Positions 10,201 through 43,632 of a DNA stretch of 64,000 nucleotides are shown piece after piece. A program made the translations under genes and the position numbers. Origin of the DNA: Mesostigma viride (taxonomy: Eukaryota > Streptophyta > Mesostigmatophyceae > Mesostigmatales > Mesostigmataceae); assembly GCA_009746045.1 (NCBI GenBank), contig RPFO01000076.1:272501-336500 (forward strand). Reading direction: 5' to 3'. The notes under the pieces are model-generated. The model did no database searches. It was not told the DNA's origin and was given only the letters and a program-made list of their open reading frames with translations. Numbering within the stretch: position 1 is the stretch's first letter; the number at the start of each line of letters is the position of its first letter.

Positions 10201-10596
10201 TCAATCCTTTTTAACCACAGTAATGGATAGGGAACCAAACTCTAAGGTGAGAGGGGTATCTACACTAGAAGAGGATAACACCGTAGGACGAGAAGGTGAA
10301 GGAGGCGGTGTAACAAAAACAAGATTGTTTACAGAAGGACGAGCATGAGGAGCAGGATGAGAATGGAGACCCAAATCTGATTCACTATTATTCAAGAGGT
10401 AGGTCTGAGCTTCCTCAAAGGACATAAATTTCTTGTATCTAGTTACGTTGTATACACGGTTCTGAACTATCTTTCTAGCGTCGGACCAGGAAAGGAAAAT
10501 GGCGGACCATTGAGGCGTAATCACTACGTAATATTTAGCTAGACTATTATCGCTGGAAGAATTGAAAGGAGCAGTAAAAGAACGCCGCTGGCTCAT
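10201..10596 (-). CDS. Small protein with RNase H1 N-terminal/viroplasmin-like fold
   Basis: A 131-aa minus-strand frame from ATG. Residues about 20-68 read KYYVVITPQWSAIFLSW, then SDARKIVQNRV, then KKFMSFEEAQTYLL. This follows the hybrid-binding domain of RNase HI and caulimovirus viroplasmin (YYVVxxGxxPGIYxxWxExxxxVxGxxxxxxKxFxxxEEAxxFL). The catalytic RNase H domain does not follow; instead there is a Ser/Pro-rich tail. Such lone domains bind RNA/DNA hybrids or dsRNA and occur in retroelement Gag regions. No RT is seen beside it in this window. Confidence 0.55.
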   Translation of the reverse strand: MSQRRSFTAPFNSSSDNSLAKYYVVITPQWSAIFLSWSDARKIVQNRVYNVTRYKKFMSFEEAQTYLLNNSESDLGLHSHPAPHARPSVNNLVFVTPPPSPSRPTVLSSSSVDTPLTLEFGSLSITVVKKD

Positions 10597-10696
10597 GGTA
10601 ACGCACCTGGTTGGTCTTGAGAAGTCACGATAGGAGAACGAGGAGTAGGAGGCGACTTAGCTGGGTTATCTGGATCACCGAAAGTACGAGGGCGGC

Positions 10697-10870
10697 AATT
10701 AATTAATTAATTAATTAAACTCGTGCTCCCGTTGGGGAGTCACGGAGCACCGAAGTGCTTTTAATCCCTGTGTGTGCACTACAGGAGAAAGGGCAGAGAC
10801 CCCCAGTCTCCTTCATGCCAAAGGCATGCCACAGCTGCAATCGGGCGCGGCTAGCTAAAAGGACAGGCTA
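10697..10870 (+). repeat. (AATT)n followed by GTGCTCC-type element end
   Basis: An (AATT)n run at 10,697-10,718 is followed by ACTCGTGCTCCCGTTGGGGAGT and about 120 bp more. The same module recurs at 41.8-42.0 kb (as an inverted pair), 51.47-51.58 kb (inverted pair) and, in a variant form, at 13.4, 54.7, 61.6 and 61.9 kb. It looks like the tail of a retroposed family. Confidence 0.6.
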
Positions 10871-11117
10871 ACGATCCGGCAAACTGTGGGTGCAATAAGA
10901 CCCATGTGAGCATATCATAGCAAGGAGCGTGGGCAAGTAATCTGAACATAGCCAGGGCGTAGCATGGCTGTACTAGGACTAGGCTAAGGCTATGGCTGGT
11001 TGTGTACCGTGCGTTGGCGGCACGTGACTAGGTGTGTTGGCTCAGCTAGGCAACATTCTAGGCATGGCTGCCTTAGCGGCAGTGGTCAACGCCAATGGTT
11101 ACGAGCTAGGGCTATTG

Positions 11118-11492
11118 CTATTCTAGCCCGCTGGGGGCGTCCGTCCACATCTTGTGGTTGATCATCAGGTCCCCGCCCCTCCAGTACACCTTGGGCTTCT
11201 GGGGGTCCTGCTTATGGCGGAGGTATTCCGGCCACAGGTCGCGTCGCTGCTGTTGCTGAGCGGGGGTGAGGTCGTCATCCAGCGTCCAGGTGAGGTCGTG
11301 CAACCGCTTGCGACGAGAGAGGAACCGCTGCTTATCATCAGGGGAGGGGAAGGTGAGTAGGACTGGTGGGGGAGCCGCCTTGTCCCGTGAGTGGGGAAGG
11401 CGGTGGCACCCACGCAGTTCTACCAGGCCCATGAGGGTAAGAAGCTGGTTCTTGAGCTCGTCAGCAAGAGAGGTTGACGTTGAGGGCGGCAA
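11118..11492 (-). pseudogene. LINE ORF1 C-terminal domain, copy a
   Basis: A 124-aa minus-strand frame. It has HRLPHSRDKAAPPPVLLTF, FLSRRKRLHDLTWTLDDDLT, and a C-terminal RRDLWPEYLRH...VYWRGGDLMI block. Three other copies occur (12.7, 13.5, 62.3 kb). The pattern (RxxPLLLTF...LDDDLTxxQQxRRxELWPxY) matches the nucleic-acid-binding C-terminal domain of L1-type ORF1 proteins. It is truncated at the N-terminus relative to the 62.3-kb copy. Confidence 0.6.
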
Positions 11493-11758
11493 TGGTCCAG
11501 CGCTCGTAGTCCTAAAATCAGCGACCCAGTGAATTCTGCGGGTGTCGCCGTCTAATGAACAGCAGCACGAAGGAAAATGTGGAGCCTACCAAGACGCTAA
11601 TCGTCTCACTATCGCCAAACCGAAACCATCCTCTATCTACGACAGTAAGCGACAATTCTCAGGAAAACAAAACGAGGGAAAGGAGCTATCTATAAAAGGA
11701 TTTTTCCGCTTCGAGCAGGTCTAACGTCTAGGCAGAGCGTGTCCCGAATCGGGCAGCA

Positions 11759-12260
11759 CTACCCCCCCAGCTTGCAGGCGACCCGCCCATTACCTGTCAA
11801 GTAGGTGTCGTCTTCGTTTCCCTGGACGCGGAAGGGTTGATGCAAAGGCGTATGTGGCAGGGGATCGTCGTCTCGCTCTCTACCTACGAAAGTTCCTCCG
11901 AGTCCATTGTTACGTCCTAAACCTCTACCGCCACCTCTACCTCTACCCGGCCTAACGCTACCTAAACTAGTAAGGCCACCTCTAGTTAAACCCCTAGCGA
12001 AAGACGAACGAGACGATCCAGATCTCAATGCATTTACGTATGTGCTACTATAATACGCCATAAGCCATTTACACAAACCCGTTTACTCCAGGAATAGAGG
12101 AAGGAAACACAACTACACTGCCATGACCCAAGCTAATATGTGTTAATTCATTTAACACACGCCGAGTGCCAACACGAGGGGTAGAACGTGCATAAATGAT
12201 CACCAACGGTCCAGCATGCTCGGGCCGACATGGCCCTCGCCTACAATTGCACAGATGCAC
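11759..12260 (-). CDS. RGG-rich hypothetical ORFs
   Basis: Two adjoining minus-strand frames: 12,069-12,260 (63 aa, with CNCRRGPCRPEH) and 11,759-12,076 (105 aa, with RGLTRGGLTSLG, RPGRGRGGGRGLGRNNGLGG). RGG-rich sequence suggests an RNA-binding Gag or nucleocapsid-like tail. They overlap by 8 bases in different frames. No known family is recognised. Confidence 0.3.
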
Positions 12261-12639
12261 GCTGGTCCACTACATTCTACCCGAAGGATAAGGACCACTA
12301 GTAAAGTACGCGGCGCGACGCCAAAAGCATCCAATGCACCACGGTACTGTTACGAGGACAACAGTGTCCCAGTACAAACTACACGTAAACCTAGGAACGA
12401 CCGAGGCAAAAGACCTAATTTACGTCCGTAACTACAACGAATTGTTATGCGACGTAACATCTGCATGGGCAGAGCATGGCTAAATAATGCTAGGCATCAT
12501 CTGGTGTGGGGCTCATTTTAGGCACTGACATGTACACGGCTAAATAATGCTAATTCATTAGCTGGTATGGGGCCCATAATAGGCGTACATGTACAAGGCC
12601 ACGTTGGCTAGGCCATACTATTCTAGCACTTCGACCCGC

Positions 12640-13037
12640 TGCAGGACGAGACCTCCGAGACCCTTGCCCTGGCGTTTGAGAACAAAATCCTTGTCCCCAT
12701 GGCTATCACTGGTAAGGGCAAGCCGCGGGGGGTGACCCGCCTTCCCCGCTCGCGGGGTAAGGCCGGCCCCTCCCCCTTGCTCCTCACCTTTGACACCATG
12801 GCGGATAAGATGGAGTTCCTCAAGTGTCGCAAGCGGCTTGGGGGGACCGCCTACACGCTGGACGACGACTTGACCTTAACGCAGCAACAACGGCGACGGG
12901 AGTTATGGCCGACCTACCTCCAGCTTCGGCAGACGGCGGGGCAGAAGCCGGTCTACTGGAAGGGGGCGGACATCTACGTCGCCCACAAGCCCTGGCAGGC
13001 GACCCCTGCAACCCCCACCCCAGCCACCCCAGCCTAG
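12640..13037 (+). pseudogene. LINE ORF1 C-terminal domain, copy b
   Basis: The frame 12,699-13,037 (112 aa) is open further upstream into LAFENKILVPM-type sequence. It contains TRLPRSRGKAGPSPLLLTF, YTLDDDLTLTQQQRRREL and VYWKGADIYVAHKPW, and stops TAG at 13,035-13,037. The N-terminal coiled-coil and RRM seen in the 62.3-kb copy are missing, so this is a 5'-truncated insertion. Confidence 0.65.
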
Positions 13038-13466
13038 GGAATATATAGCAGTAGTGTAGACTAGAAAGCTTAGTGACGTGGCCATGTATGCCTACGTGAT
13101 GGGCCCACACCCGCCCTTGCAATAGCCGTAGCAATGTCGAGTCATGCTTTGCCCATGCAGGGAGTTACTCCCTGCTGAGAGGCCATGTGTACCCTAGCTA
13201 TAGCCTAGCCACATACCTTCCACCCCATATGTCATGCAGGCCTTCTAGGCCCTCTCCTCAAGCCCCCCCTGGGTGCCTGTGCTTGTTTAGGAGGCATGAA
13301 CCATCATGGAGGTGCAGGTGCACCTAGTGCACCCAGAGCAGGTGATAGTTGTACATCCTACACCTGCAGGTTGTCGCCCTGATTGTATTACAAACCCATA
13401 GATGCCCCTTTCTCAGGGCTATGTGTTACATATGCTCCCCACGGAGCTATGATTTTAATTAATTAA
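13038..13466 (+). repeat. 3' UTR and (TTAA) tail of LINE copy b
   Basis: About 415 bp of non-coding sequence follow the ORF1 stop, then CTCCCCACGGAGCTATGATT and a TTAATTAATTAAT tail. The CTCCxxACGGAG hairpin before the tail recurs at 54.7, 61.6 and 61.9 kb, which identifies a shared LINE 3' end. Confidence 0.55.
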
Positions 13467-13870
13467 TACTATTCTACACTACTACTGCTATAGTCCCCTA
13501 AGCTGGGGTGGCTGGGGGTGCTGGGGCAGCGGGGGTCGCCTGCCAGGGCTTGTGGTCAACGTAGATTGCCACCCCCTTCCAGTGCACCGGCTTCCCTGCT
13601 GCTGTCTGCCGGAGCTGGAGTTAGGTCGGCCATAGCTCCCGTCGCCTTTGTTGCTGCGCCAGGGTCAAATCGTTGTCCAGGATGTAGTGAGTCCTCTCAA
13701 GCCGCTTGCGGCGTCTGAGGAACGAAATCTTGTCCGCCAGGGTCTCAAAGATGAGCAGCAGCGGAGGCGGTCCCGCCTTACCCCGCCAGCGGAGAAGGCG
13801 GTGGGCCTCCAGCTTGATCTCAGCAATGCGAAGCAGAATGCCCTCTATATTTACAATGTGATAAAGATGG
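13467..13870 (-). pseudogene. LINE ORF1 C-terminal domain, copy c (inverted)
   Basis: On the minus strand this is a degenerate copy of the same domain: CCCCAGCTTAGGGG near the stop, then, reading backward, KPVHWKG-, RRELWPT- and SPPAGKAGPPPLL-like blocks broken by frameshifts. Its 3' side abuts the AATT tail of copy b, so the two insertions face each other tail to tail. Confidence 0.55.
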
Positions 13871-14208
13871 AATGTTAGGGATTTGCTTGCCCCTCACGCA
13901 TGCTAGTCGGGTATCGGGTATCGCGATTTGGAGAATCGGCACTCACTGCCTGCAGCCGGCCCAGCCGTGTCGACAATTCCAGTTGTCCAGGGAGGGGCTG
14001 CATTCTACCCTGGCTTTGGGTCCACATTATTTCGGGTCCGCACCAAGAACTTCCTGGTCACATTTTGTGGAGGGCGTGCCATCAGCCTCTCAGTGGCTAT
14101 TGTAAAAAAGCAATCTAGCATGCGCAGCACCGAAAATTGTGCCAGGTGGTGCCTGTGTCCATCATCAACGTGGCACATAGCAGTGGGAAATGCAGGCAGC
14201 GCCAGAAA

Positions 14209-37488
<23,280 letters not shown>

Positions 37489-37930
37489 GGCAACTACTTC
37501 GCCAACGACGGGGGGCTAACCGCCACCTGAAAGAACGTCTCGATTACCGGCCTCTTGTTATAGCATCCTGCCTGTGGTCAGTGCCTGTTACCCGAAAATT
37601 GCAAGGCGTGCACAGAAGACCAACTCTTCGCCCTACTAGGTACAAGTTACGCGCCAAAAACCATTGCTCCAATTTCCGCACATGCAGCACGTGACCGGGT
37701 AAGGTCGGCAGAAGAAGCATGGAACAGTGCCTCGCACTGGAACCCTGCCTTGGCGCGGCGGCGTCCGGCCGAGGGCGCGGAAGCCGTCGGCGTGATCCCA
37801 TATGAGGAGGGGGGACATCCCCCCCTAAAATCGTACATGAGCGTATCTTACTCCAGAGTTTGGCCTACCGCGCCGCCCGGCGCCAGCCAAAGTGAAAAAT
37901 GGTGGAGTGGCGCCCAGGGGTTTGGAAGTG
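37489..37930 (-). promoter_or_regulatory. Upstream region of PMS1
   Basis: About 330 bp of unique sequence lie between the PMS1 start codon and the first repeat (near 37,820). The promoter must lie here or within the repeat. I see no clear TATA box. Confidence 0.35.
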
Positions 37931-38240
37931 GCTCATTAACTGGCTGTCCGCGACACTCCCGGAGCTAGTGTATACAGGGGGGGGGGGGTAGCCCCCCCCC
38001 ACCCCCCCACCCCCAAAACTGGGGGGGCGGGGGGTAAGGGGTCGGACCCCCCCCCCCCCCCCCCAAGAAAATGGGGGGGGGGGGGGGGTTAGGGGGTTTT
38101 GGATGCAGACCCCCCCCCCCCCTCCCTGAAATATAAATATTTTCCGGGTAAATGGGTATTTTTTATTAACCAATAGGAATATCGGTAGGTTAAGAGGTAC
38201 CACGTATCGACCAGCTGGTTACCCACTGAGGGTAGTGTGA
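37930..38240. repeat. Outer inverted repeat, left arm
   Basis: Contains CACTCCCGGAGCTAGTGTATAC, long G and C runs, an AAATGGGTATTTTT segment and GTGATAGGTGAAAGG. The same order occurs in reverse complement at about 47,740-48,055. Confidence 0.8.
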
Positions 38241-38600
38241 TAGGTGAAAGGTTTAGAAAGGAGCATTATGTGACCAGGGGAGCCAACTGACGGTATGCGG
38301 CGGATGTGACGCGCGTAAGGTCACCGTGAGGAATGCAAGTAAACACCCTGTTGCGTACCAGGTTTAAATATTACTCCTTTCCCCTCCCCTAAACCCTTCT
38401 TCCCTTCATTTGCAGCAACTCAATACGACTCAGTCCAGTCTCTCTTTGTGCCCCTACGTGGCATTTTCGCTTAGTATTCCTTACTTCTCAGAGGCCGCTC
38501 CCCCCCCCCCGCGCCACTTCCCCTGCGTTTTGCCACCGGAACTACCCGCGCCCCACCGGAACTACCCGCGCCCAAGCAGAGAGTTGTTTTTTTTAATACA

Positions 38601-38660
38601 CTTAAGGGGACGGTCCCGGCGCGAATATTTTGGCGCCGAAAAATTCGCGGTACCCGTCCG
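38601..38660. repeat. TTAAGGGGACGG end with GGCGCC-centred palindrome, copy 1
   Basis: CTTAAGGGGACGG is followed by GCGAATATTTTGGCGCCG and AAAAATTCGCG, an interrupted palindrome. A second copy lies inverted at 59,070-59,125. Confidence 0.7.
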
Positions 38661-38679
38661 TACCGTGAAAAAGTGGTGC

Positions 38680-40370
38680 ACGGGGCGCGCACCGGGATTT
38701 CTTATTCCGGCGCCCAATGGCCTCCAGGACAGGCGCGCCGCGCCAGACTCGCCCGCCTTTGGGCTTTGGGCGTCTTGGAATTTGGCTTTGGGCGTCTTGG
38801 AAGTTGGCTTTGGGCGTTTGCTCTTTTGGCAGATTTCTACACTACACTGGTACTACGTAAAAAAGCACAGACTGGTGCGGCGTAACATTTTTTAAACTTG
38901 GTAAAATTACCGCCGCACAGCCAGCCAGAACTGGACAAGGTGATGGCCGCAAGTAGTCGTTGCTGGGCTATCGTATTTGTAGCATGGGGCGTTTCACCGA
39001 GTCTACGGTTAGCATGATGGGGAGGATTCCTAACCTTCATTATGTGGGTTAAGTAGGGGTGCTCATAGTGGCCGGTTTCCCTCGCTTCCTTGTAAACCAG
39101 GCTCTGCGTCAAGATCACAGACGACCGGGTAAGTAGTTGTTCCAGTCTGTTCTAGTTTGTATGACGCCTGCTATTAGGCGTTCTTGTTATTGTCGTTCAT
39201 CATCGCCGTGACCGTCGTGGCCAGCAGCGTGCTTTTTTTACATACCGGATGGTGTCGACTTGTTTATTGATAGCGCATTGGTGAATATCGCTGCATGGAG
39301 GAATATCGGCTACAACCCGCGGGAAAGTGCTGGCTCCAATGTTCTTTTTGTATGCAGGATGACGGCACTGCCAAGCCGGAGACGAATATGACGCTCGTGA
39401 TAATGCCAGTCATTCAGACCGACTGCGCGACTGGTTGTGGGATACACGTTCCTGGTTGTGGGATGTGTTCCTTGTTGTGGGATACTTGTTCCTGGTTGTG
39501 GGATGCACGTTCCTGGTTGTAGGATACTTGTTCCTGGTTGTGGAATGCACGTTCCTGGTTGTGGGATACTTGTTCCTGGTTGTGGGATAGTCGTTCCTGG
39601 TTGTGGGATACTTGTTCCTGGTGGTGGGAAACACGTTCCTGGTTGTGGGATACTTGTTCCTGGTTGTGGGATACTTGTTCCTGGTTGTGGGATACTTGTT
39701 CCTGGTTGTGGGATACTTGTTCCTTGTTGTGGGAAACACGTTCCTGGTTGTGGGAAACACGTTCCTGGTTGTGGGATACACGTTCCTGGTTGTGGGATAC
39801 TTGTTCCTGGTTGTGGGAAACACGTTCCTGGTTGTGGGATACACGTTCCTAGTTGTGGGATACACGTTCCTGGTTGTGGGATACACGTTCCTGGTTGTGG
39901 GAAACACGTTCCTAGTTGTGGGAAACACGTTCCTGGTTGTGGGATAGTCGAGCCTAGTTGTGGGATGTGTTCTTGGTCCAAATATAAAGGGGCACGGGAA
40001 TTAGCGATAGCAGAGGGGGCTCGGGAATAACGTTAGCAGAGGGGCACGGACACTAACGTTAGTGAAGGGGCACGGGCACTACCGTTAGCAGAGGGGGCTG
40101 GGCACTATCGTTAGTAAAGGGGCACGGGCACTAACGATAGCAGAGGGGGCTGGGCACTAACGTTAGTAAAGGGGCACGGGCACTAACATTAGCAGAGGGG
40201 GCTGGGCACTAACGTTAGTAAAGGGGCACGGGCACTAACGATAGCAGAGGGGGTGTGGGAATTAAAGTTTATTAGCATAGGGGGAAATAATTATAGTAGA
40301 GGGGGGGGGCACTAACGTTAGCAGAGGGGCACGAGCACTAACGTTAGCAGAGGGGGTGTGGGAATAAAGT
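38680..40370. repeat. Inner inverted repeat, left arm (1.7 kb)
   Basis: It matches, in reverse complement, about 43,633-45,877. Both arms share a 93-codon open frame (38,837-39,118 minus; 45,443-45,724 plus) with identical translation, the 21-bp minisatellite, and the ACGTTAG array. Confidence 0.92.
39427..39955. repeat. 21-bp minisatellite, about 25 copies (left arm)
   Basis: The unit is GTTCCTGGTTGTGGGATACTT with ACAC/AACAC variants. It has open frames on several strands because 21 is divisible by three. Confidence 0.95.
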
Positions 40371-41030
40371 TAGTGAAGGGGGGTGGGCATTAACGATAGC
40401 AGGGGGGGGGAGGGCACTTACGTTAGCAGAGGGGTGTGGGAACTAATGTTAGCAAAGGAGGGGGGGCACTAACGTTAGCAGAGGGGGCTGGGCACTAACG
40501 TTAGTAAAGGGGCACGGGCACTAACGTTAGCAGAGGGGGATGGGCACTAACGTTAGTAAAGGGGCACGGGCACTAACGATAGCAGAGGGGGTGTGGGAAT
40601 TAAAGTTTATTAGCAGAGGGGGGAAATAATTATAGTAGAGGGGGGGGGGCACTAACGTTAGCAGAGGGGGATGGGCACTAACGTTAGTAAAGGGGCACGG
40701 GCACTAACGATAGCAGAGGGGGTGTGGGAATTAAAGTTTATTAGCAGAGGGGGGAAATAATTATAGTAGAGGGGGGGGGCACTAACGTTAGCAGAGGGGC
40801 ACGAGCACTAATGTTAGTAAAGGGGCGCGGGCACTAACGTTAGCAGAGGGGGTGTGGGAATAACGTTAGTGAAGGGGGGTGGGCATTAGCGATAGCAGGG
40901 GGGGGGAGGGCACTTACGTTAGCAGAGGGGTGTGGGAACTAATGTTAGCAAAGGAGGGGGGGGCACTAACGTTAGCAGAGGGGGCTGGGCACTAACGTTA
41001 GCAGAGGGGGTGTGGGAATTAACGTTAGGG
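39985..41030. repeat. Array of GGGGCACGGGCACTAACGTTAG-type units
   Basis: Imperfect 26-30-bp units with higher-order blocks containing GAATTAAAGTTTATTAGC and AAATAATTATAGTAG. The block recurs three times within the array. Confidence 0.9.
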
Positions 41031-41034
41031 CCAC

Positions 41035-41415
41035 GCACTGCCGGCAGTTACCACTCCCTGTGATGATTGCATGGATGGCTTGTGGGTTCTGGCATGGGGT
41101 AGCACTGCCGGCAGTTACCACTCCTTGTGATGACTGCATGTCCCCGGCTTGTGTGTTCTTGCATGGGGTGGCACTGCCGGCAGTTACCACTCCTTGTGAT
41201 GACTGCATGTCCCCTTGACGCAAGGACGGCTTGTGGGGTCTTGCATGGCGTGGCACTGCTGGCAGTCACCACTCCTTGTGATGACTGCATGTCCCCGGCT
41301 TGTGTGTTCTTGCATGGGGTGGCACTGCCGGCAGTTACCACTCCTTGTGATGACTGCATGTCCCCTTTATGCAAGGACGGCTTGTGGGGTCTTGCATGGG
41401 GTGGCACTGCCGGCA
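41035..41415. repeat. Tandem repeat, about 60-70 bp units
   Basis: Five or six units containing GGCAGTTACCACTCCTTGTG, ATGACTGCATGTCCCC and TTGCATGGGGTGGCACTGCC. No coding meaning is seen. Confidence 0.85.
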
Positions 41416-41580
41416 GAGGATACTTGTTCTTGGTTGTGGGATACACGTTCCTAGTTGTGGGATAGTCGTTCCTGGTTGTGGGATACTTGTTCCTGGTGGT
41501 GGGAAACACGTTCCTGCTTGTGGGATACTCATTCCTGGTTGTGGGATGCACGTTCCTGGTTGTGGGATACTTGTTCCTTC
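41415..41580. repeat. Displaced fragment of the 21-bp minisatellite
   Basis: About eight units of the GTTCCTGGTTGTGGGATAC repeat, located in the loop of the inverted repeat. Confidence 0.85.
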
Positions 41581-41786
41581 ACATGTTCGCCGTTATTCCT
41601 CCATGCAGTTATTCCAAACGCACATCAAGATAGAGCTATTAAATATTTCCTTGTACATCCAATGATGCTACGTCTTGGCTATGCTCACATTACTTGCCCA
41701 CGCTCCTTGTTATGATAAGCTCACATGGGTCTCATTGCACCCACAGATCTTGCAGGATCGTTTAGCATGTCCGATTGCAGCTGTGG

Positions 41787-41995
41787 CATTAATTAATTAA
41801 TTAATTAATTAATTAATTAATTAAAATACTCGTGCTCCCGTTTGGGAGTCACGCAGCTGTGGCATGCCTCTAGCATGAAGGAGAAAGGGGGTCTCTGACC
41901 TTCCTTCCTGTTGTGCAAACAAAGGGATGAAAGGCAGTTCGGGCTCCGTGACTCCCCAACGGGAGCACGAGTCTAATTAATTAATTAATTAATTA
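41787..41995. repeat. Inverted pair of (AATT)n-GTGCTCC modules
   Basis: (AATT)n then ACTCGTGCTCCCGTTTGGGA, about 100 bp, then TCCCCAACGGGAGCACGAGT and (AATT)n again. It is a foldback about 200 bp long. Confidence 0.85.
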
Positions 41996-42260
41996 ATTAC
42001 CTACCTACCTGACCTACCTATCAAGTTCTAACTAGCTCACTAGCTAACTAACCGACTAACTATTTTAACTAAGTAAGTACTAACTAACTACTAACTAAAC
42101 AACCCCCGTTGCTCTGCCGAACTAAGTAGATGCCCTTCGATTAAAACGCACAAATCGTGAATGATGCAAGCTACCGTGCCGACGCACAATTGATTCTTGC
42201 CCCCCTACGCGTCTAAATCTTGTATTGTTGTCAGTAAGCGCTCAACGTGCATTGGGCTAG

Positions 42261-43316
42261 TAGTTAAGTAATGCAATACGCATTACTTTTGCATACTTGC
42301 AAGTATGCAAAAGTAATGCGTATTGCATTACTTAACTAAGATTGGCGTTCGCTCCTGGGGTACCGGGTTCGAATCCTCTCGGAGGCACGGAAATATTTGC
42401 GGCGGGTAGGCCTGGGAGGCCGAGTCGAAATATTTGTGGATTTCTATGTTTGGCGGAGGCCGGGTAGGCCAAGTCGAAATAGGAATTACGGCGCGAGGCT
42501 GGGAATAGCCGAGTCGTAATTAATCGAGTCACCTCGGTAACGAGCGGTGTGTGCGGAACGCTGGATTTCCCCACGCGGCCCAATTTTAGTTAAGTAATGC
42601 AATACGCATTACTTTTGCATACTTGCAAGTATGCAAAAGTAATGCGTATTGCATTACTTAACTAAGATTGGCGTTCGCTCCTGGGGTACCGGGTTCGAAT
42701 CCTCTCGGAGGCACGGAAATATTTGCGGCGGGTAGGCCTGGGAGGCCGAGTCGAAATATTTGTGGATTTCTATGTTTGGCGGAGGCCGGGTAGGCCAAGT
42801 CGAAATAGGAATTACGGCGCGAGGCTGGGAATAGCCGAGTCGTAATTAATCGAGTCACCTCGGTAACGAGCGGTGTGTGCGGAACGCTGGATTTCCCCAC
42901 GCGGCCCAATTTTAGTTAAGTAATGCAATACGCATTACTTTTGCATACTTGCAAGTATGCAAAAGTAATGCGTATTGCATTACTTAACTAAGATTGGCGT
43001 TCGCTCCTGGGGTACCGGGTTCGAATCCTCTCGGAGGCACGGAAATATTTGCGGCGGGTAGGCCTGGGAGGCCGAGTCGAAATATTTGTGGATTTCTATG
43101 TTTGGCGGAGGCCGGGTAGGCCAAGTCGAAATAGGAATTACGGCGCGAGGCTGGGAATAGCCGAGTCGTAATTAATCGAGTCACCTCGGTAACGAGCGGT
43201 GTGTGCGGAACGCTGGATTTCCCCACGCGGCCCAATTTTAGTTAAGTAATGCAATACGCATTACTTTTGCATACTTGCAAGTATGCAAAAGTAATGCGTA
43301 TTGCATTACTTAACTC
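42261..43316. repeat. Three 326-bp units bounded by four 78-bp palindromes
   Basis: Palindromes at 42,261-42,338, 42,587-42,664, 42,913-42,990 and 43,239-43,316 (the last lacks the final base match). Each is TAGTTAAGTAATGCAATACG... folding on TTG|CAA. The 248-bp spacers appear identical. Each spacer begins with a tRNA-like GGGTTCGAATCC segment and contains three small hairpins. Confidence 0.95.
42356..42390 (+). ncRNA. tRNA 3'-half-like segment with B-box (three copies)
   Basis: GGTACCGGGTTCGAATCC then TCTCGGAGGCA resembles a T-loop plus acceptor strand with discriminator A, and contains the pol III B-box GGTTCGAATCC. The T-stem pairs poorly, and no D-arm, anticodon arm or spaced A-box is present, so it is not a tRNA gene. 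Identical copies lie at +326 and +652. Confidence 0.35.
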
Positions 43317-43632
43317 TAGTTGCCCAAATATGAGATTCCACGGACAACACCGAAAATGAGAAACCACAGTAGCTACCAGCAAGTTACGAACACAGGACCT
43401 CCCTAAATCTAGTATCAAGTAACGTTATTTCCCCGTTTCGACGAACTTGGTCCATTCACATTTATAGCGGTGAATTAATTGTCACACCTTGCTCAGGCAA
43501 ACGGCGCCAAGTCCTACAGCATGTCTCCCCATGTCATTCACTTAAATAAGGAAGGGAAATGTAAAGCCATGCATCGTGAAGCCGTATGAAAGGGCATAAC
43601 CACCCAAATAATCAAGTTGGTACGTATAGTGT

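Noticed and set aside
42339-42390. Functional tRNA gene
   Set aside because: Only a T-loop/acceptor-like half is present. No D-arm or anticodon arm could be drawn and the T-stem pairs poorly.
42332-43235. Three identical 83-aa ORFs on the minus strand
   Set aside because: They are antisense to the tRNA-like segment and hairpins of the 326-bp unit. Identity reflects the tandem repeat, not protein selection.
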